Source: an uncultured Polaribacter sp.
GTDB lineage: Bacteria > Bacteroidota > Bacteroidia > Flavobacteriales > Flavobacteriaceae
Direction: 5' to 3'
Assembly: GCA_943787375.1 (NCBI GenBank)
Contig: CALSME010000005.1
Span: 124,001 to 188,000, forward strand
DNA length: 64,000 bases
The notes under the pieces are model-generated. The model was not told where the DNA came from, did no database searches, and saw nothing but the letters and a program-made list of their open reading frames with translations. Every line of letters starts with the position of its first letter. Within the stretch, counting starts at the first letter, position 1. This document shows positions 54,227-63,479 of this stretch, one piece after another. The position numbers and the translations under genes were made by a program.

Positions 54227-57200
54227 TTAAAATTTTAATCTAACACCTAAAGTTATGGTAGTCATTGGTGCGTATAATCTACGTCCTGAACTTCCACTTT
54301 CACTTGTTGTTGGTAAGAATCCTCTTCTTGCGGTATTCATAAATAAGTTATCAGCCGACATCCATATGTTGAATGTATCTAATCCTTTACCTTCTAAGAA
54401 GGTGCTAGGTACATTATAACTTACATTCACATTGTTTAATGCTAAATGGTCAGTTGATGTAACGAATCTTGAAGATTGAGATGTTGCATTTTGATCTGCA
54501 CCATCCGCTAAACGAGGAACATCTGTAATTTGACCAGGTGTTGTCCATCTGTTAACAATATCACTACTGTAGTTGTTTCCAACTGCACCAAAACGATCTG
54601 ACATTAATTCACCATATTGATTATCATATGCATATCCTCCTAGACTATAAGTAAACTGAGTAGAAAAAGTAAAGTCTTTTACTCTACCTGTTAATCTGAA
54701 TGCTCCTCTAATATCAGCGATACCAGACTTGTCTAAATATACTTCTGATGCTTCAGAATAAGATTTAGTTACTCTTTTCTTGATATTTGCTCCAGGAACA
54801 ACTTGTTGATATTCAACAATAGAACCAGATGCATTTGTTACATCAGCATCTGCAGGGATCCAAGAGTTAGCACCCGAAGTTGGTTCGTCTGCGTCAAAAA
54901 CACCGTTATTGTTAACATCATCATAGTACTGATACCACATTGGTGCTCCATCTGAAGGATCTACTCCAGCCCATTCACGCATGTACAAATCAAAGATTGA
55001 TCTACCAACAGATAAATTACCGTTTAATACTTGTTCTTTTCCTGTTGCAGGATCGATAGGCATTACTGTTAAAACGTTTTGCATTATTTCAGCATTTGCG
55101 TTCAAACTTAATGAGTAATCTTTCTTGTCTATTAATTTTGTTCTTAAGTCAAATTCAAAACCTCTGTTTGCAAGTGTCCCATCATTTACTAATATGGCAT
55201 TAATACCTTGAGAAGGTCCTACATTTCTATTAAAGAATTGATCTACTGTCTCATCATTGTAGTAAATTAGTTCACCTGATAAGAAACCTAAATCAAAATC
55301 AAGTCCTGTTTGGAATTTATAAGTTTGTTCCCAAGTAAGGTCTGGATTACCGTTACCACCTGGAGCAATTGAAATGTTTCCAGCTAGATTTCCAACATTA
55401 AATGTGTCGAAACCTGACGTTAAACCTACACCAGCTTGATCACCTGTAATTCCCCACGAAGTTTTAAGTTTTAAAAACTTTATAAAATCTACATCTTGTA
55501 AGAATTTTTCTTCAGATAGAACCCAACTAGCAGCTACAGAACCAAATGTTCCCCATTTCTCATTGGCAAACCTTGATGAACCATCATGTCTTATAGAACC
55601 TGAGAAGTAATACTTACCATCATAGTTATAGTCTATTTTACTAAAGTAGGATTCAAGTGTATATCCTCCTGAGTATCCAGATGCTTGACCTAAACTTTCT
55701 TGGAAGTTGTCTAAATCTAATAAGAACGCACTTACTTGTAATGCTTTACCAGCAGAACCACCAGCATCTGTAGACGCTTGACTTTCGTGAGCAGCTAATA
55801 CATCTAAAGAATGCGCTCCCCAAGAATTGCTGTATCTCACTATTTGTTGAATGTTTTCACTCAAACGTGAGAAATCAGTTACATATATACTTCCCTGAGT
55901 TGTTTGTCCAGTTCCATAGAATTTATTTGTATAATCTCTATTTACCTGATTTAAGTATTGTACACCGTAGCTTATTTCAGCAGTTACGTTTTTAAACAAA
56001 TCAATGTTCGCTCTAAAGTTTCCATTGAATTCGTGACGATCTGTTCCGTTAAAATCATATTTAGCAGATCCGATAGGGTTCAATCCATTCGCATTTGGTC
56101 TGTCTCTAAATCCTGATGTAGAACCATAATCATATTGGTTTCCACCATAGAAATCATCTGGTACTAATTCTCCGTTGTCATCTCTTAAGAAAACAGGGAA
56201 AATTGGCGCCATTTTATCAGCAAATTCTGTAATGTTTTCAGAACCATTTGTTTGCCCGTTTGCAATTGATTCAGAGTATGCATAGTTGATGTTTGAATTC
56301 AATTTTAACCAAGGCTTTACTTTGGTATTTAAGTTCAAACGAGTAGTGTATCTCTTGTATCCAGTGTTAATAGAATATCCATTGTCTTCTAAATAACCAA
56401 AAGATGCGAAGTATCTTGTGTCTCCAGCTCCTCCACTCATTCTTAAGTTTGCTTCCGTTCTGATCGCAGCACTAAATGATAAATCAGCGAATCTCTGAGG
56501 AGTGTACTTTCTTGTAATTCCAGGTCTAACCATTCCTGTAGCAGGATCAATTAATTCAGCACCATTTGATACATTCCACATATTGTAACCTGTAGCTACA
56601 TAGTTGTTTGTGAATAAGTTTGCATTCGCAAAACCAACTGGATCAGGTCTCCCATCAACAACAGCTTTGTTTTTAATTCCTTCCCAAACATATCCAATGT
56701 ATTCTTCTGGACTCTTTACAACGTTGTATCTTGGAATCAATTGATCATTGATACTTGTTTTTACATCAACTTCGATATAAGATTTTGAAGTAGAACCCGT
56801 TTTTGTTGTAATAACAATTACACCGTTTGCTCCTCTAGAACCATAAATTGCAGTTGCAGATGCATCTTTCAATATAGTAGTACTAGCGATATCCGAAGGG
56901 TTAATAGAATTGATACTTCCTGTATAAGGAACACCATCTACTACATATAGTGGATTTCTGTTTCCGTTCACAGAACCATACCCTCTAATTCTAACTGTAC
57001 CAACAGAACCTGGCTGACCAGAACTGTTAATTATTGTAACACCTGCTACCTCACCAATAAGAGCACCTGTTACGTTAGAAAAAGATTTTGCTTCTAAGTT
57101 TTCAGCGCTTACTGTTGTTGCTGTACCAGCAAATGCTTTTTTAGTAGTTGTACCATATCCAATAACGATAACTTCGTCTAAAACATTGTCTTCATCAACA

Positions 57201-57484
57201 GATAACGTTACGTTTATCGTGTTCGATGCACCCACTGTTTTTTCTACAGCACTATATCCTAAGTATCTAAAGACTAAAACGGCACCGTTATTAGCTTTAA
57301 TAGAATATTTCCCATCAAAATCAGTTTCTGTTCCTTGATTTGTTCCTTTGACAACAACACTAACTCCTGGTAATGTTCCTGAACTTTCAGAAACAGTTCC
57401 TGAAATAGTTTTTTCTTGTGCAAAGGTAATTTGCACTACAAACGCCAGTAATAGCGTTAAAATTCCATTAAACTTTGTCTTCAT
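54227..57484 (-). CDS. SusC/RagA TonB-linked outer-membrane transporter A
   Basis: A 1085-aa TonB-dependent transporter. ATG at 57484 gives the signal ILTLLLAFVVQITFAQ, and the longer frame adds 23 codons of non-signal sequence. The domain order is CarboxypepD_reg-like (about 25-105: TISGTVSESSGTLPGVSVVV), plug (about 115-225, with KAFAGTATTVSAENLEAKSF and YGSRGANGVIVITTKTG) and a 22-strand barrel ending TITLGVRLKF. It opens the operon with SusD and the lipoprotein at 51921. The CarboxypepD domain is close to that of the second SusC at 60181-63351. Confidence 0.95.
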   Translation of the reverse strand: MKTKFNGILTLLLAFVVQITFAQEKTISGTVSESSGTLPGVSVVVKGTNQGTETDFDGKYSIKANNGAVLVFRYLGYSAVEKTVGASNTINVTLSVDEDNVLDEVIVIGYGTTTKKAFAGTATTVSAENLEAKSFSNVTGALIGEVAGVTIINSSGQPGSVGTVRIRGYGSVNGNRNPLYVVDGVPYTGSINSINPSDIASTTILKDASATAIYGSRGANGVIVITTKTGSTSKSYIEVDVKTSINDQLIPRYNVVKSPEEYIGYVWEGIKNKAVVDGRPDPVGFANANLFTNNYVATGYNMWNVSNGAELIDPATGMVRPGITRKYTPQRFADLSFSAAIRTEANLRMSGGAGDTRYFASFGYLEDNGYSINTGYKRYTTRLNLNTKVKPWLKLNSNINYAYSESIANGQTNGSENITEFADKMAPIFPVFLRDDNGELVPDDFYGGNQYDYGSTSGFRDRPNANGLNPIGSAKYDFNGTDRHEFNGNFRANIDLFKNVTAEISYGVQYLNQVNRDYTNKFYGTGQTTQGSIYVTDFSRLSENIQQIVRYSNSWGAHSLDVLAAHESQASTDAGGSAGKALQVSAFLLDLDNFQESLGQASGYSGGYTLESYFSKIDYNYDGKYYFSGSIRHDGSSRFANEKWGTFGSVAASWVLSEEKFLQDVDFIKFLKLKTSWGITGDQAGVGLTSGFDTFNVGNLAGNISIAPGGNGNPDLTWEQTYKFQTGLDFDLGFLSGELIYYNDETVDQFFNRNVGPSQGINAILVNDGTLANRGFEFDLRTKLIDKKDYSLSLNANAEIMQNVLTVMPIDPATGKEQVLNGNLSVGRSIFDLYMREWAGVDPSDGAPMWYQYYDDVNNNGVFDADEPTSGANSWIPADADVTNASGSIVEYQQVVPGANIKKRVTKSYSEASEVYLDKSGIADIRGAFRLTGRVKDFTFSTQFTYSLGGYAYDNQYGELMSDRFGAVGNNYSSDIVNRWTTPGQITDVPRLADGADQNATSQSSRFVTSTDHLALNNVNVSYNVPSTFLEGKGLDTFNIWMSADNLFMNTARRGFLPTTSESGSSGRRLYAPMTTITLGVRLKF

Positions 57485-57660
57485 TTTATGATTATTTGAA
57501 TTATTTAACCCCAAAAGTCTTAAAATTATCTTAAAAAAACAATTATTTAACACTAATTCGTTTAAAATAAATCTAAAATGCGCTAAAATTTTTATGAAAA
57601 AAAACTTAATTCCCTGTAAATCTTTTGTTTATTGGCTTCGATTAATTTATAATTTTTTAT

Positions 57661-57692
57661 AAAAAAACACCCAAACCTAGAAGGGTTGGCTG
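57661..57692 (-). terminator. Terminator after the coding remnant
   Basis: On the minus strand CCAACC pairs loosely with GGTTTGG around CTTCTA and is followed by GTGTTTTTTT. It sits 25 bp after the stop of the remnant. Confidence 0.6.
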
Positions 57693-57716
57693 TTATATAT
57701 TTTTGAGCTGTTTGAA

Positions 57717-57812
57717 TTATTTAAACAACCACAAAACAGTATCTAATGTATCTGTTCCCTGTACACTCACAGCAGCGTTGTAGTTTGTTTCATTTAAAGA
57801 TTTAGTAATATT
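57717..57812 (-). pseudogene. C-terminal coding remnant of a lost gene
   Basis: A 31-codon open stretch with no start codon, preceded by an in-frame TAA at 57813-57815. It reads SLNETNYNAAVSVQGTDTLD, then TVLWLFK and stop. The residue composition is protein-like and the stop is followed by a terminator, as at the true end of a gene. I do not recognise the family. It probably marks where a gene of the second PUL was deleted. Confidence 0.45.
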
Positions 57813-57821
57813 TTAATTCGT

Positions 57822-57857
57822 AAAAAAAACCACCCTTTTATAAAGATGGTTTTTTTA
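57822..57857 (-). terminator. Terminator of the second PUL operon
   Basis: AAACCATCTTT pairs with AAGGGTGGTTT (two or three G-T pairs) around ATAA and is followed by T residues on the minus strand, 28 bp after the lipoprotein stop. Confidence 0.7.
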
Positions 57858-57884
57858 GTCATGTGTCCTATTTTTTTCTATTTG

Positions 57885-58628
57885 TTAGATGCTAAAGTCT
57901 ACGGTAGTACTGCTTCCATATGCACCCGCAGCAACACTCGCTATTTGAACACCGCCTGCAGTTACAACATACGAAGTACCACCGTCACCATATCCATCAA
58001 AAATTTGCAATTGGTAGTCTCCAGAAGGAATGCATTCTTGGACTGTAACTTCGCCTCTATTCATACCCGCATAGGCACCATATCCAGGAGTTGCTTGACT
58101 TGCAGCCACGATGACGCCTGCATTCACGTCAACCAATCTCCAGTAAACCTCCTCTGGCCAGTCGTCAAAACCTAATTTCATTATAAATTTAATTCCATTG
58201 TTAGGGCAATTCAGGCTCACATTCATTGTTAAGTCTTCTCCTGTGTACATGTCAGCAGAAGCCTCTAGGGAGATGACCAAAGCTTGTGTTGCAAAAGGCG
58301 ACATGTTTATGTCTGTTAAATTAATGGTTAAGGTTGCCTCATTTGAACCTCCAGGAATTGTAATTGTTGTGGGTACAATGTATGCGGCTGCATCTACTTC
58401 GGTTGAAGCGCCCACAACAGCAACACCAAATGTTCTGTCCTGGTCTGTAATATTTGCTGCATAAATTTTAACTTCTTGTGTAGCAGCGGTGCCTTGGTCA
58501 AAAGTGATATCGATACTTTGACTCTCGAAAGTAATGAAATTAGCCGTAGGAACTTCATTTTCTTCACAACTAGTTAAAATGATTAAAGAGGTCGTTATTA
58601 AAAGTAAAAATAGTTTAATTTTTTTCAT
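57885..58628 (-). CDS. PUL third-gene lipoprotein B (paralogue of A)
   Basis: A 247-aa lipoprotein (LLITTSLIILTSCEENEV, Cys at 21). It has the same two-part structure as the protein at 51921-52661: an N-terminal sandwich (DITFDQGTAATQEVKIYAAN, GVAVVGASTEVDAAAYIVP) and a C-terminal module (CPNNGIKFIMKLGFDDWPEE, GDYQLQIFDGYGDGGTSYVV). Differences lie mainly at the start and at GMNRGEVTVQECIPS. Third in its operon after susC and susD, 14 bp after the susD stop. A recent duplication is the simplest explanation. Confidence 0.85.
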   Translation of the reverse strand: MKKIKLFLLLITTSLIILTSCEENEVPTANFITFESQSIDITFDQGTAATQEVKIYAANITDQDRTFGVAVVGASTEVDAAAYIVPTTITIPGGSNEATLTINLTDINMSPFATQALVISLEASADMYTGEDLTMNVSLNCPNNGIKFIMKLGFDDWPEEVYWRLVDVNAGVIVAASQATPGYGAYAGMNRGEVTVQECIPSGDYQLQIFDGYGDGGTSYVVTAGGVQIASVAAGAYGSSTTVDFSI

Positions 58629-58642
58629 GATATATAGTTTTA

Positions 58643-60103
58643 TTAAATATTATTGAATCCCTCATATCCAGGATTATTATCTATCTCTGTTTGAGGTATT
58701 TTTAAGAAAAGTAAATTATCATCTGCTGGGATATTGATAGGTACTCTATGAATATTATTTCTATTTATAGGTAAGCTGTATCTTTTAGCATCAAACCATT
58801 GAGGTCCAAATTCTCCATAAAATTCTTTTTTTCTTTCTAATAATATTTCGTCAAGTAACGCTTGTCCAGTATTCGTACTCATTACTGCGTTGGGATCCCT
58901 AGCGGATTGTAATGCAAAAAGAAGGTTTCTGGCACTGGCTTCATTGGAGAGGTGGTATTGAGCTTCGGCATCAAATAAGACCATTTCAGATTTTCTTAAA
59001 ATAGGAATATCAGAAGCAAATGTAAAAGTATATTTGGTAGATACAAACTCTCTCCAAGGGGTGGATGTTGATACATTATAAATGTCTCTAAAAGTATTTC
59101 TCACATCGGTGTTTGAAAACTCGCTAACAAAATCAGGATCAGCATATGTAGCGCTGTAACTTAATGTTAGATGATCCATCATAGGGGCAGCATGACCCCA
59201 ATAAAAATTTGTTTCATCAGTTCCATTTTGAAATAATCCCCATAACCATTCTTGGTCAGACATGTTATTGAATCCATTCCTCCAGTTTGAAGAAACAACA
59301 GCTGTGTTTGCGTTGCCACCATACGCTGCTTTTGCTAAAAAAGACATTTTGGCCCAGTCGTCTTGGCTTACTGCTAAAACTCTAGTCATAATAGCTTGTG
59401 CTACGGCTTTGTTTATATAACTTTTTCCAATTCTATTGGTAGGTAAATCTAGAATTGCATCGTCTAAATCCTTTTTTATTTGATCCATGACTTCGCTTAA
59501 TGCTACTGGTGGATTTCCCTCAATTGAACTTATAGTAGAAGAATTTGTGTATATGGGAATTCTTATCAAGCTTTGATTTTTTTTAAAATTTGGTGCAAAT
59601 TCTAATAGCAATTGAAAAAGGTGGTAGGCTCTAAAAAATTTTCCTTGAGCAATAAATTCTTTTTTATCAGCGCTGGATAATGTTTCACTATTCGTAACTC
59701 CATCAATTAAAATATTTGCAAAATTGATATTTTCATAATTAAAGTCCCAAGTAAAATTAGTTCTTCTATAAGTAGCTTCCCTGTTTTCGTGCCCATAATC
59801 AAATGTGTACCAACTAACAGCTTGTATTAAATCGTTGCCTTTTACTGCTCTGGCAAAATACATTGCGTAGAGTCCCCCAACATCAACGGTTCTGTATTGA
59901 CCTTTATAATTGGCTAAAATTCCAGAAACATAAGATTGAGCGATAGATCTTTCACTAAAAATTAAATCACTATTAACTCCAGTGGTATCTTTTGGGGAGT
60001 CTAAAAATTCTTCTGAGCAAGATGTAAATCCTAATACAAATAACATAAGAAGAAATTTAGTATAGTACTTGTAGTGTCTTTGTTTTCTAATATATATATC
60101 CAT
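58643..60103 (-). CDS. SusD/RagB family nutrient-binding lipoprotein B
   Basis: A 486-aa lipoprotein (LLMLFVLGFTSCSEEF, Cys at 29). The SusD fold can be recognised by EEFLDSPKDTTGVNSDLIFS, DKKEFIAQGKFFRAYHLFQL (helical part), SEVMDQIKKDLDDAILDLPT and LLFALQSARDPNAVM with LLDEILLERKKEFYGEFGPQ at the end. It is much diverged from SusD A and likely binds a different glycan or peptide. It is 77 bp after the susC B stop in the same direction. Confidence 0.95.
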   Translation of the reverse strand: MDIYIRKQRHYKYYTKFLLMLFVLGFTSCSEEFLDSPKDTTGVNSDLIFSERSIAQSYVSGILANYKGQYRTVDVGGLYAMYFARAVKGNDLIQAVSWYTFDYGHENREATYRRTNFTWDFNYENINFANILIDGVTNSETLSSADKKEFIAQGKFFRAYHLFQLLLEFAPNFKKNQSLIRIPIYTNSSTISSIEGNPPVALSEVMDQIKKDLDDAILDLPTNRIGKSYINKAVAQAIMTRVLAVSQDDWAKMSFLAKAAYGGNANTAVVSSNWRNGFNNMSDQEWLWGLFQNGTDETNFYWGHAAPMMDHLTLSYSATYADPDFVSEFSNTDVRNTFRDIYNVSTSTPWREFVSTKYTFTFASDIPILRKSEMVLFDAEAQYHLSNEASARNLLFALQSARDPNAVMSTNTGQALLDEILLERKKEFYGEFGPQWFDAKRYSLPINRNNIHRVPINIPADDNLLFLKIPQTEIDNNPGYEGFNNI

Positions 60104-60180
60104 TTTAAATAATTTTATTTTATTAATTTTTTATCTTTTAATTATTACATACATTCTTTGATCTTTAAAGGATTTTGTAA

Positions 60181-63100
60181 TTAAAATTCAATTAGAGTTC
60201 CCACTGTAAATGTTTGCTGTAATGGAGATCTGTAGTTCGTTAGCCCATTAAATGCTTGTTCTGGATCTATACCCTTATGGCTTTGCCAAGTAAACATGTT
60301 TTCTCCCAACAGATATAATCTTAATCTAGTCAACCCAATATTGTTTAAAATATCTGAAGGTATGTTATAGCCAACACTTATGTTTTTCATTCTTACAAAA
60401 TCATTCTTAAACAAAAACCTAGTAGATCTAGAGTTAAAATTATTGTTTGCAGTAGTTAATCTTGGGAAATCAGTAATATCTCCTGGTTGTTGCCAAGCAT
60501 TAAAATTATCTGGATGCGTAGCACCACCGGTATTTGAAAAATTAGAGATTAAACCAGAATAATCGGAGTCTAATAAATAGCCTCCAAAACTGAAATTAAA
60601 TAATAAAGACAAATCAAAATTCTTATAATTCAAAGTTGTATTAAGACCTCCTTGAATGTCTGGAATTGCATTTTTACCTGTTTGATACCTGGTTGCATCA
60701 TCATAGATATTTGTTATCGTCTTACCAGTAACATCCCCGTTAGGGTCTAAAATATCTTTAAACCACATTGAATCTCCTGTGGCAGGATCTACACCAGCCC
60801 ATTCTCTTATAAAAAATTCTTGAGTAGAACTCCCAGCTATCCATAGCTTTGAGCCATTAATTCGTCTTTCAAATATTGGGTTTAACTCTATTAATTCATT
60901 TTCAAGAAAAGAAAAATTTCCGCCGAGACTCCATTGTATATCTTCTTTATTAATCAAGTTCCCATTTAAAGTTACTTCTATACCTCTGTTTTGGAGATCA
61001 CCAGCATTGGTCCTTAGTACGGGAGTACCTGTAGAAGGAGAGCCTTCAAGGTCCTGAACTAAATCTACACTATTATTAACAAAATATTCTATGCTCCCCG
61101 TGAAATTATTATTGAAGAAACCAAAATCTAATCCAATATTAGTAATAGCAGTAGTCTCCCATGTTAGCCTAGGATCTATTAAAGTAGGCGAAGGTAAATT
61201 ACTGGGATTTCCTTCTACGGGTGATATATTTACACCTCCAAAGTTTGTTCCACCAAACAATGCACTCGTTGGAAAAAAACCTCCGGGAATAAAAACATTA
61301 CCTAATTCTCCGTAAGAACCTCTTAGCCTCAAATTAGTCAACCAATCTAAACTGGAGAGAAAGCCTTCTTTATGTAGACTCCAACTTGCACCAACTGAAA
61401 AGAAATCACCCGTTCTAAAAACTTCACTAAATTGAGAAGTTTTATCTTGTCTGTAAGAAAAATCAAAAAAGTATTTATCATGAATGCTATAAGAAAGTCT
61501 TCCAAGAACACTTGCTATTCTTTGCTCCAATCTAAATCCACCTGTTGATACAGCAATATTACCATTGCCTAATTCTTCTTGTCCAGGTAAAAATCCAGTA
61601 GAACTGGCAGAAAAAGAGTCCGTCGTTTGTGTATTTACTTCATATAAAGCATCAAATGATAATTTATGGGTGTCATTAAAATAAGAATCGCTATAATTAA
61701 AGGCTTCGACAAAGTTTATTGATGTTGTCGTGTTTCTTATTTTAGAAACTCTACCATTTACGTTGGAAGCAGAACCTATTAAATCGTCATCAAATGAATG
61801 GCTATCAAACAAGAAATTTTCATAATTTAGTGAAGATCTAAACTTAAATTTTTCTGAAAATTGTATTTCAGCATATGTAGATCCAGTAAAACTTGTACGT
61901 ATTCTTTTTTCTGACCCTAATTCTAGAGAAGCTAAAATGTTTTCACCAACTATGCCGGGTCTAATAGAATTGACCGATTGACCAAGCGGTCTTCCGTTAC
62001 CATTCCCTAAGTCATATATTTTTTCTCCATTATTGTCTAATATTAACTGACCGTTTTCATCTCTAACATAAATAGGGTATATACTACTGTTATTATAAAT
62101 ATAAGATATAACCTGTGTTGTACTGCCTGATGTTTGGTCTGGATTATTTGAACTAGATCTTGAATAACCAGTTGTAAAACCGACTTTAAACCAATCATTT
62201 ACCTCAGTATCTAAAGCTCCTCTGATGGAAACTCTTTCAAAATCAGATATTATTACAGGTCCTTCTTCGTTTAAGTGGTCTAAATTCAGGGAGTAATTGC
62301 TTTTTTCACCCCCACCAGAAAGACTTAAAGAATGATTTATACGTGGTACGTTATTTCTTAAAAGTACATCTTCCCATTTCGTATTCCAAAGTAAACTTGA
62401 ATCCGTTACTAAATTTCCATTACTGTCTATGGGATTTGTAGAGCTAAAAGGGTTATATCCTAAAATAGGAATTAATTGATTAGTCGCATTAGAATTTGCT
62501 TCTGTTGCTGTTTGACCTTGAGAAAACTCATTATTGTTTCTAATAGCTTGCCAATTTAATTTCAAAAAATCTTCTTGATTTACTAAATCATGAATACCAA
62601 CTGCAGGATTAGAAACACCATATTGAGATCTAATGGTTATTTTTGCAGTTGTATTTCTTTTACCTCTTTTGGTGGTAATTAAGATTACACCATTTGCCGC
62701 TCTAGAACCATAAAGAGATGCCGATGAAGCGTCTTTTAAAACAGAAATTGATTCTATTTGGTCTTGACTAATAGCATTTAAGTTACCACTATATGGTGCT
62801 CCATCTAGGACAATTAATGGTGTTGTACTTGAATTTAAACTGCCAAGACCTCTAATGCTAATAGTAGGGTTACTCCCTGGCTGCCCCCCTGATGTAATCA
62901 AGTTAAGACCAGCAACATTACCTTGTAGAGCTCTTAACGGAGAAGTAACTTGTTGTTGTGCTATTAATGATGCTTTAACTTCATGAACAGAACCTGTAAT
63001 TGCTTCTCTTTTTTTAATCCCATATGCAACTACAACAACCTCATCCAACACATTATTTTCATCAACGGTTAAGGTTACATTTATGGTGTTTGAAGTGCCT

Positions 63101-63351
63101 ACTGTTCTCTCAACAGGGGTATATCCCAGGTATCTAAAAACTAAAACAGCTCCTGTGTTTGCTTTTATGGAGTACTTTCCATCAAAATCAGTTTCCGTAC
63201 CTGTGGAAGTTCCTTTGATAACCACACTCACACCGGGAAGCGCTCCAGATACTTCGCTAACAGTACCAGAGACTGTTTTTTCTTGTGCAAACGAAATTTG
63301 CACAACCAACGCTAAGAGTAGCGTTAAAATTCCTTTTAACTTTGTTTTCAT
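60181..63351 (-). CDS. SusC/RagA TonB-linked outer-membrane transporter B
   Basis: A 1056-aa TonB-dependent transporter. The signal is ILTLLLALVVQISFAQ; the CarboxypepD domain (TVSGTVSEVSGALPGVSVVI) is nearly the same as in SusC A. The plug has KKREAITGSVHEVKASLIAQ, QQQVTSPLRALQGNVAGLNL and LYGSRAANGVILITTKRG. The barrel then diverges and ends in FTVGTLIEF. The two SusC proteins thus share the N-terminus and differ in substrate-facing parts. The next gene (63480) lies beyond a 128-bp gap. Confidence 0.95.
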   Translation of the reverse strand: MKTKLKGILTLLLALVVQISFAQEKTVSGTVSEVSGALPGVSVVIKGTSTGTETDFDGKYSIKANTGAVLVFRYLGYTPVERTVGTSNTINVTLTVDENNVLDEVVVVAYGIKKREAITGSVHEVKASLIAQQQVTSPLRALQGNVAGLNLITSGGQPGSNPTISIRGLGSLNSSTTPLIVLDGAPYSGNLNAISQDQIESISVLKDASSASLYGSRAANGVILITTKRGKRNTTAKITIRSQYGVSNPAVGIHDLVNQEDFLKLNWQAIRNNNEFSQGQTATEANSNATNQLIPILGYNPFSSTNPIDSNGNLVTDSSLLWNTKWEDVLLRNNVPRINHSLSLSGGGEKSNYSLNLDHLNEEGPVIISDFERVSIRGALDTEVNDWFKVGFTTGYSRSSSNNPDQTSGSTTQVISYIYNNSSIYPIYVRDENGQLILDNNGEKIYDLGNGNGRPLGQSVNSIRPGIVGENILASLELGSEKRIRTSFTGSTYAEIQFSEKFKFRSSLNYENFLFDSHSFDDDLIGSASNVNGRVSKIRNTTTSINFVEAFNYSDSYFNDTHKLSFDALYEVNTQTTDSFSASSTGFLPGQEELGNGNIAVSTGGFRLEQRIASVLGRLSYSIHDKYFFDFSYRQDKTSQFSEVFRTGDFFSVGASWSLHKEGFLSSLDWLTNLRLRGSYGELGNVFIPGGFFPTSALFGGTNFGGVNISPVEGNPSNLPSPTLIDPRLTWETTAITNIGLDFGFFNNNFTGSIEYFVNNSVDLVQDLEGSPSTGTPVLRTNAGDLQNRGIEVTLNGNLINKEDIQWSLGGNFSFLENELIELNPIFERRINGSKLWIAGSSTQEFFIREWAGVDPATGDSMWFKDILDPNGDVTGKTITNIYDDATRYQTGKNAIPDIQGGLNTTLNYKNFDLSLLFNFSFGGYLLDSDYSGLISNFSNTGGATHPDNFNAWQQPGDITDFPRLTTANNNFNSRSTRFLFKNDFVRMKNISVGYNIPSDILNNIGLTRLRLYLLGENMFTWQSHKGIDPEQAFNGLTNYRSPLQQTFTVGTLIEF

Positions 63352-63479
63352 TGTTTTTTTTATTTGAATTATTTCAGGGATAAAATTAATTAACCCATGT
63401 TAATAAAACAATAAAAAAGTTAAATTATGTTAAATTTCAGTAAGGTTTTTTTGAGAAATTTCAAGTGTACTTCGTTTAC

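Larger units (their letters stand above)
57485..57884. other. Region between the two PUL operons, holding a gene scar
   Basis: It contains a probable upstream region of susC A (57485-57660), two terminators, and a coding remnant (57717-57812). No intact gene fits. The left part is A/T-rich with no clear TAnnTTTG promoter. Confidence 0.6.
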
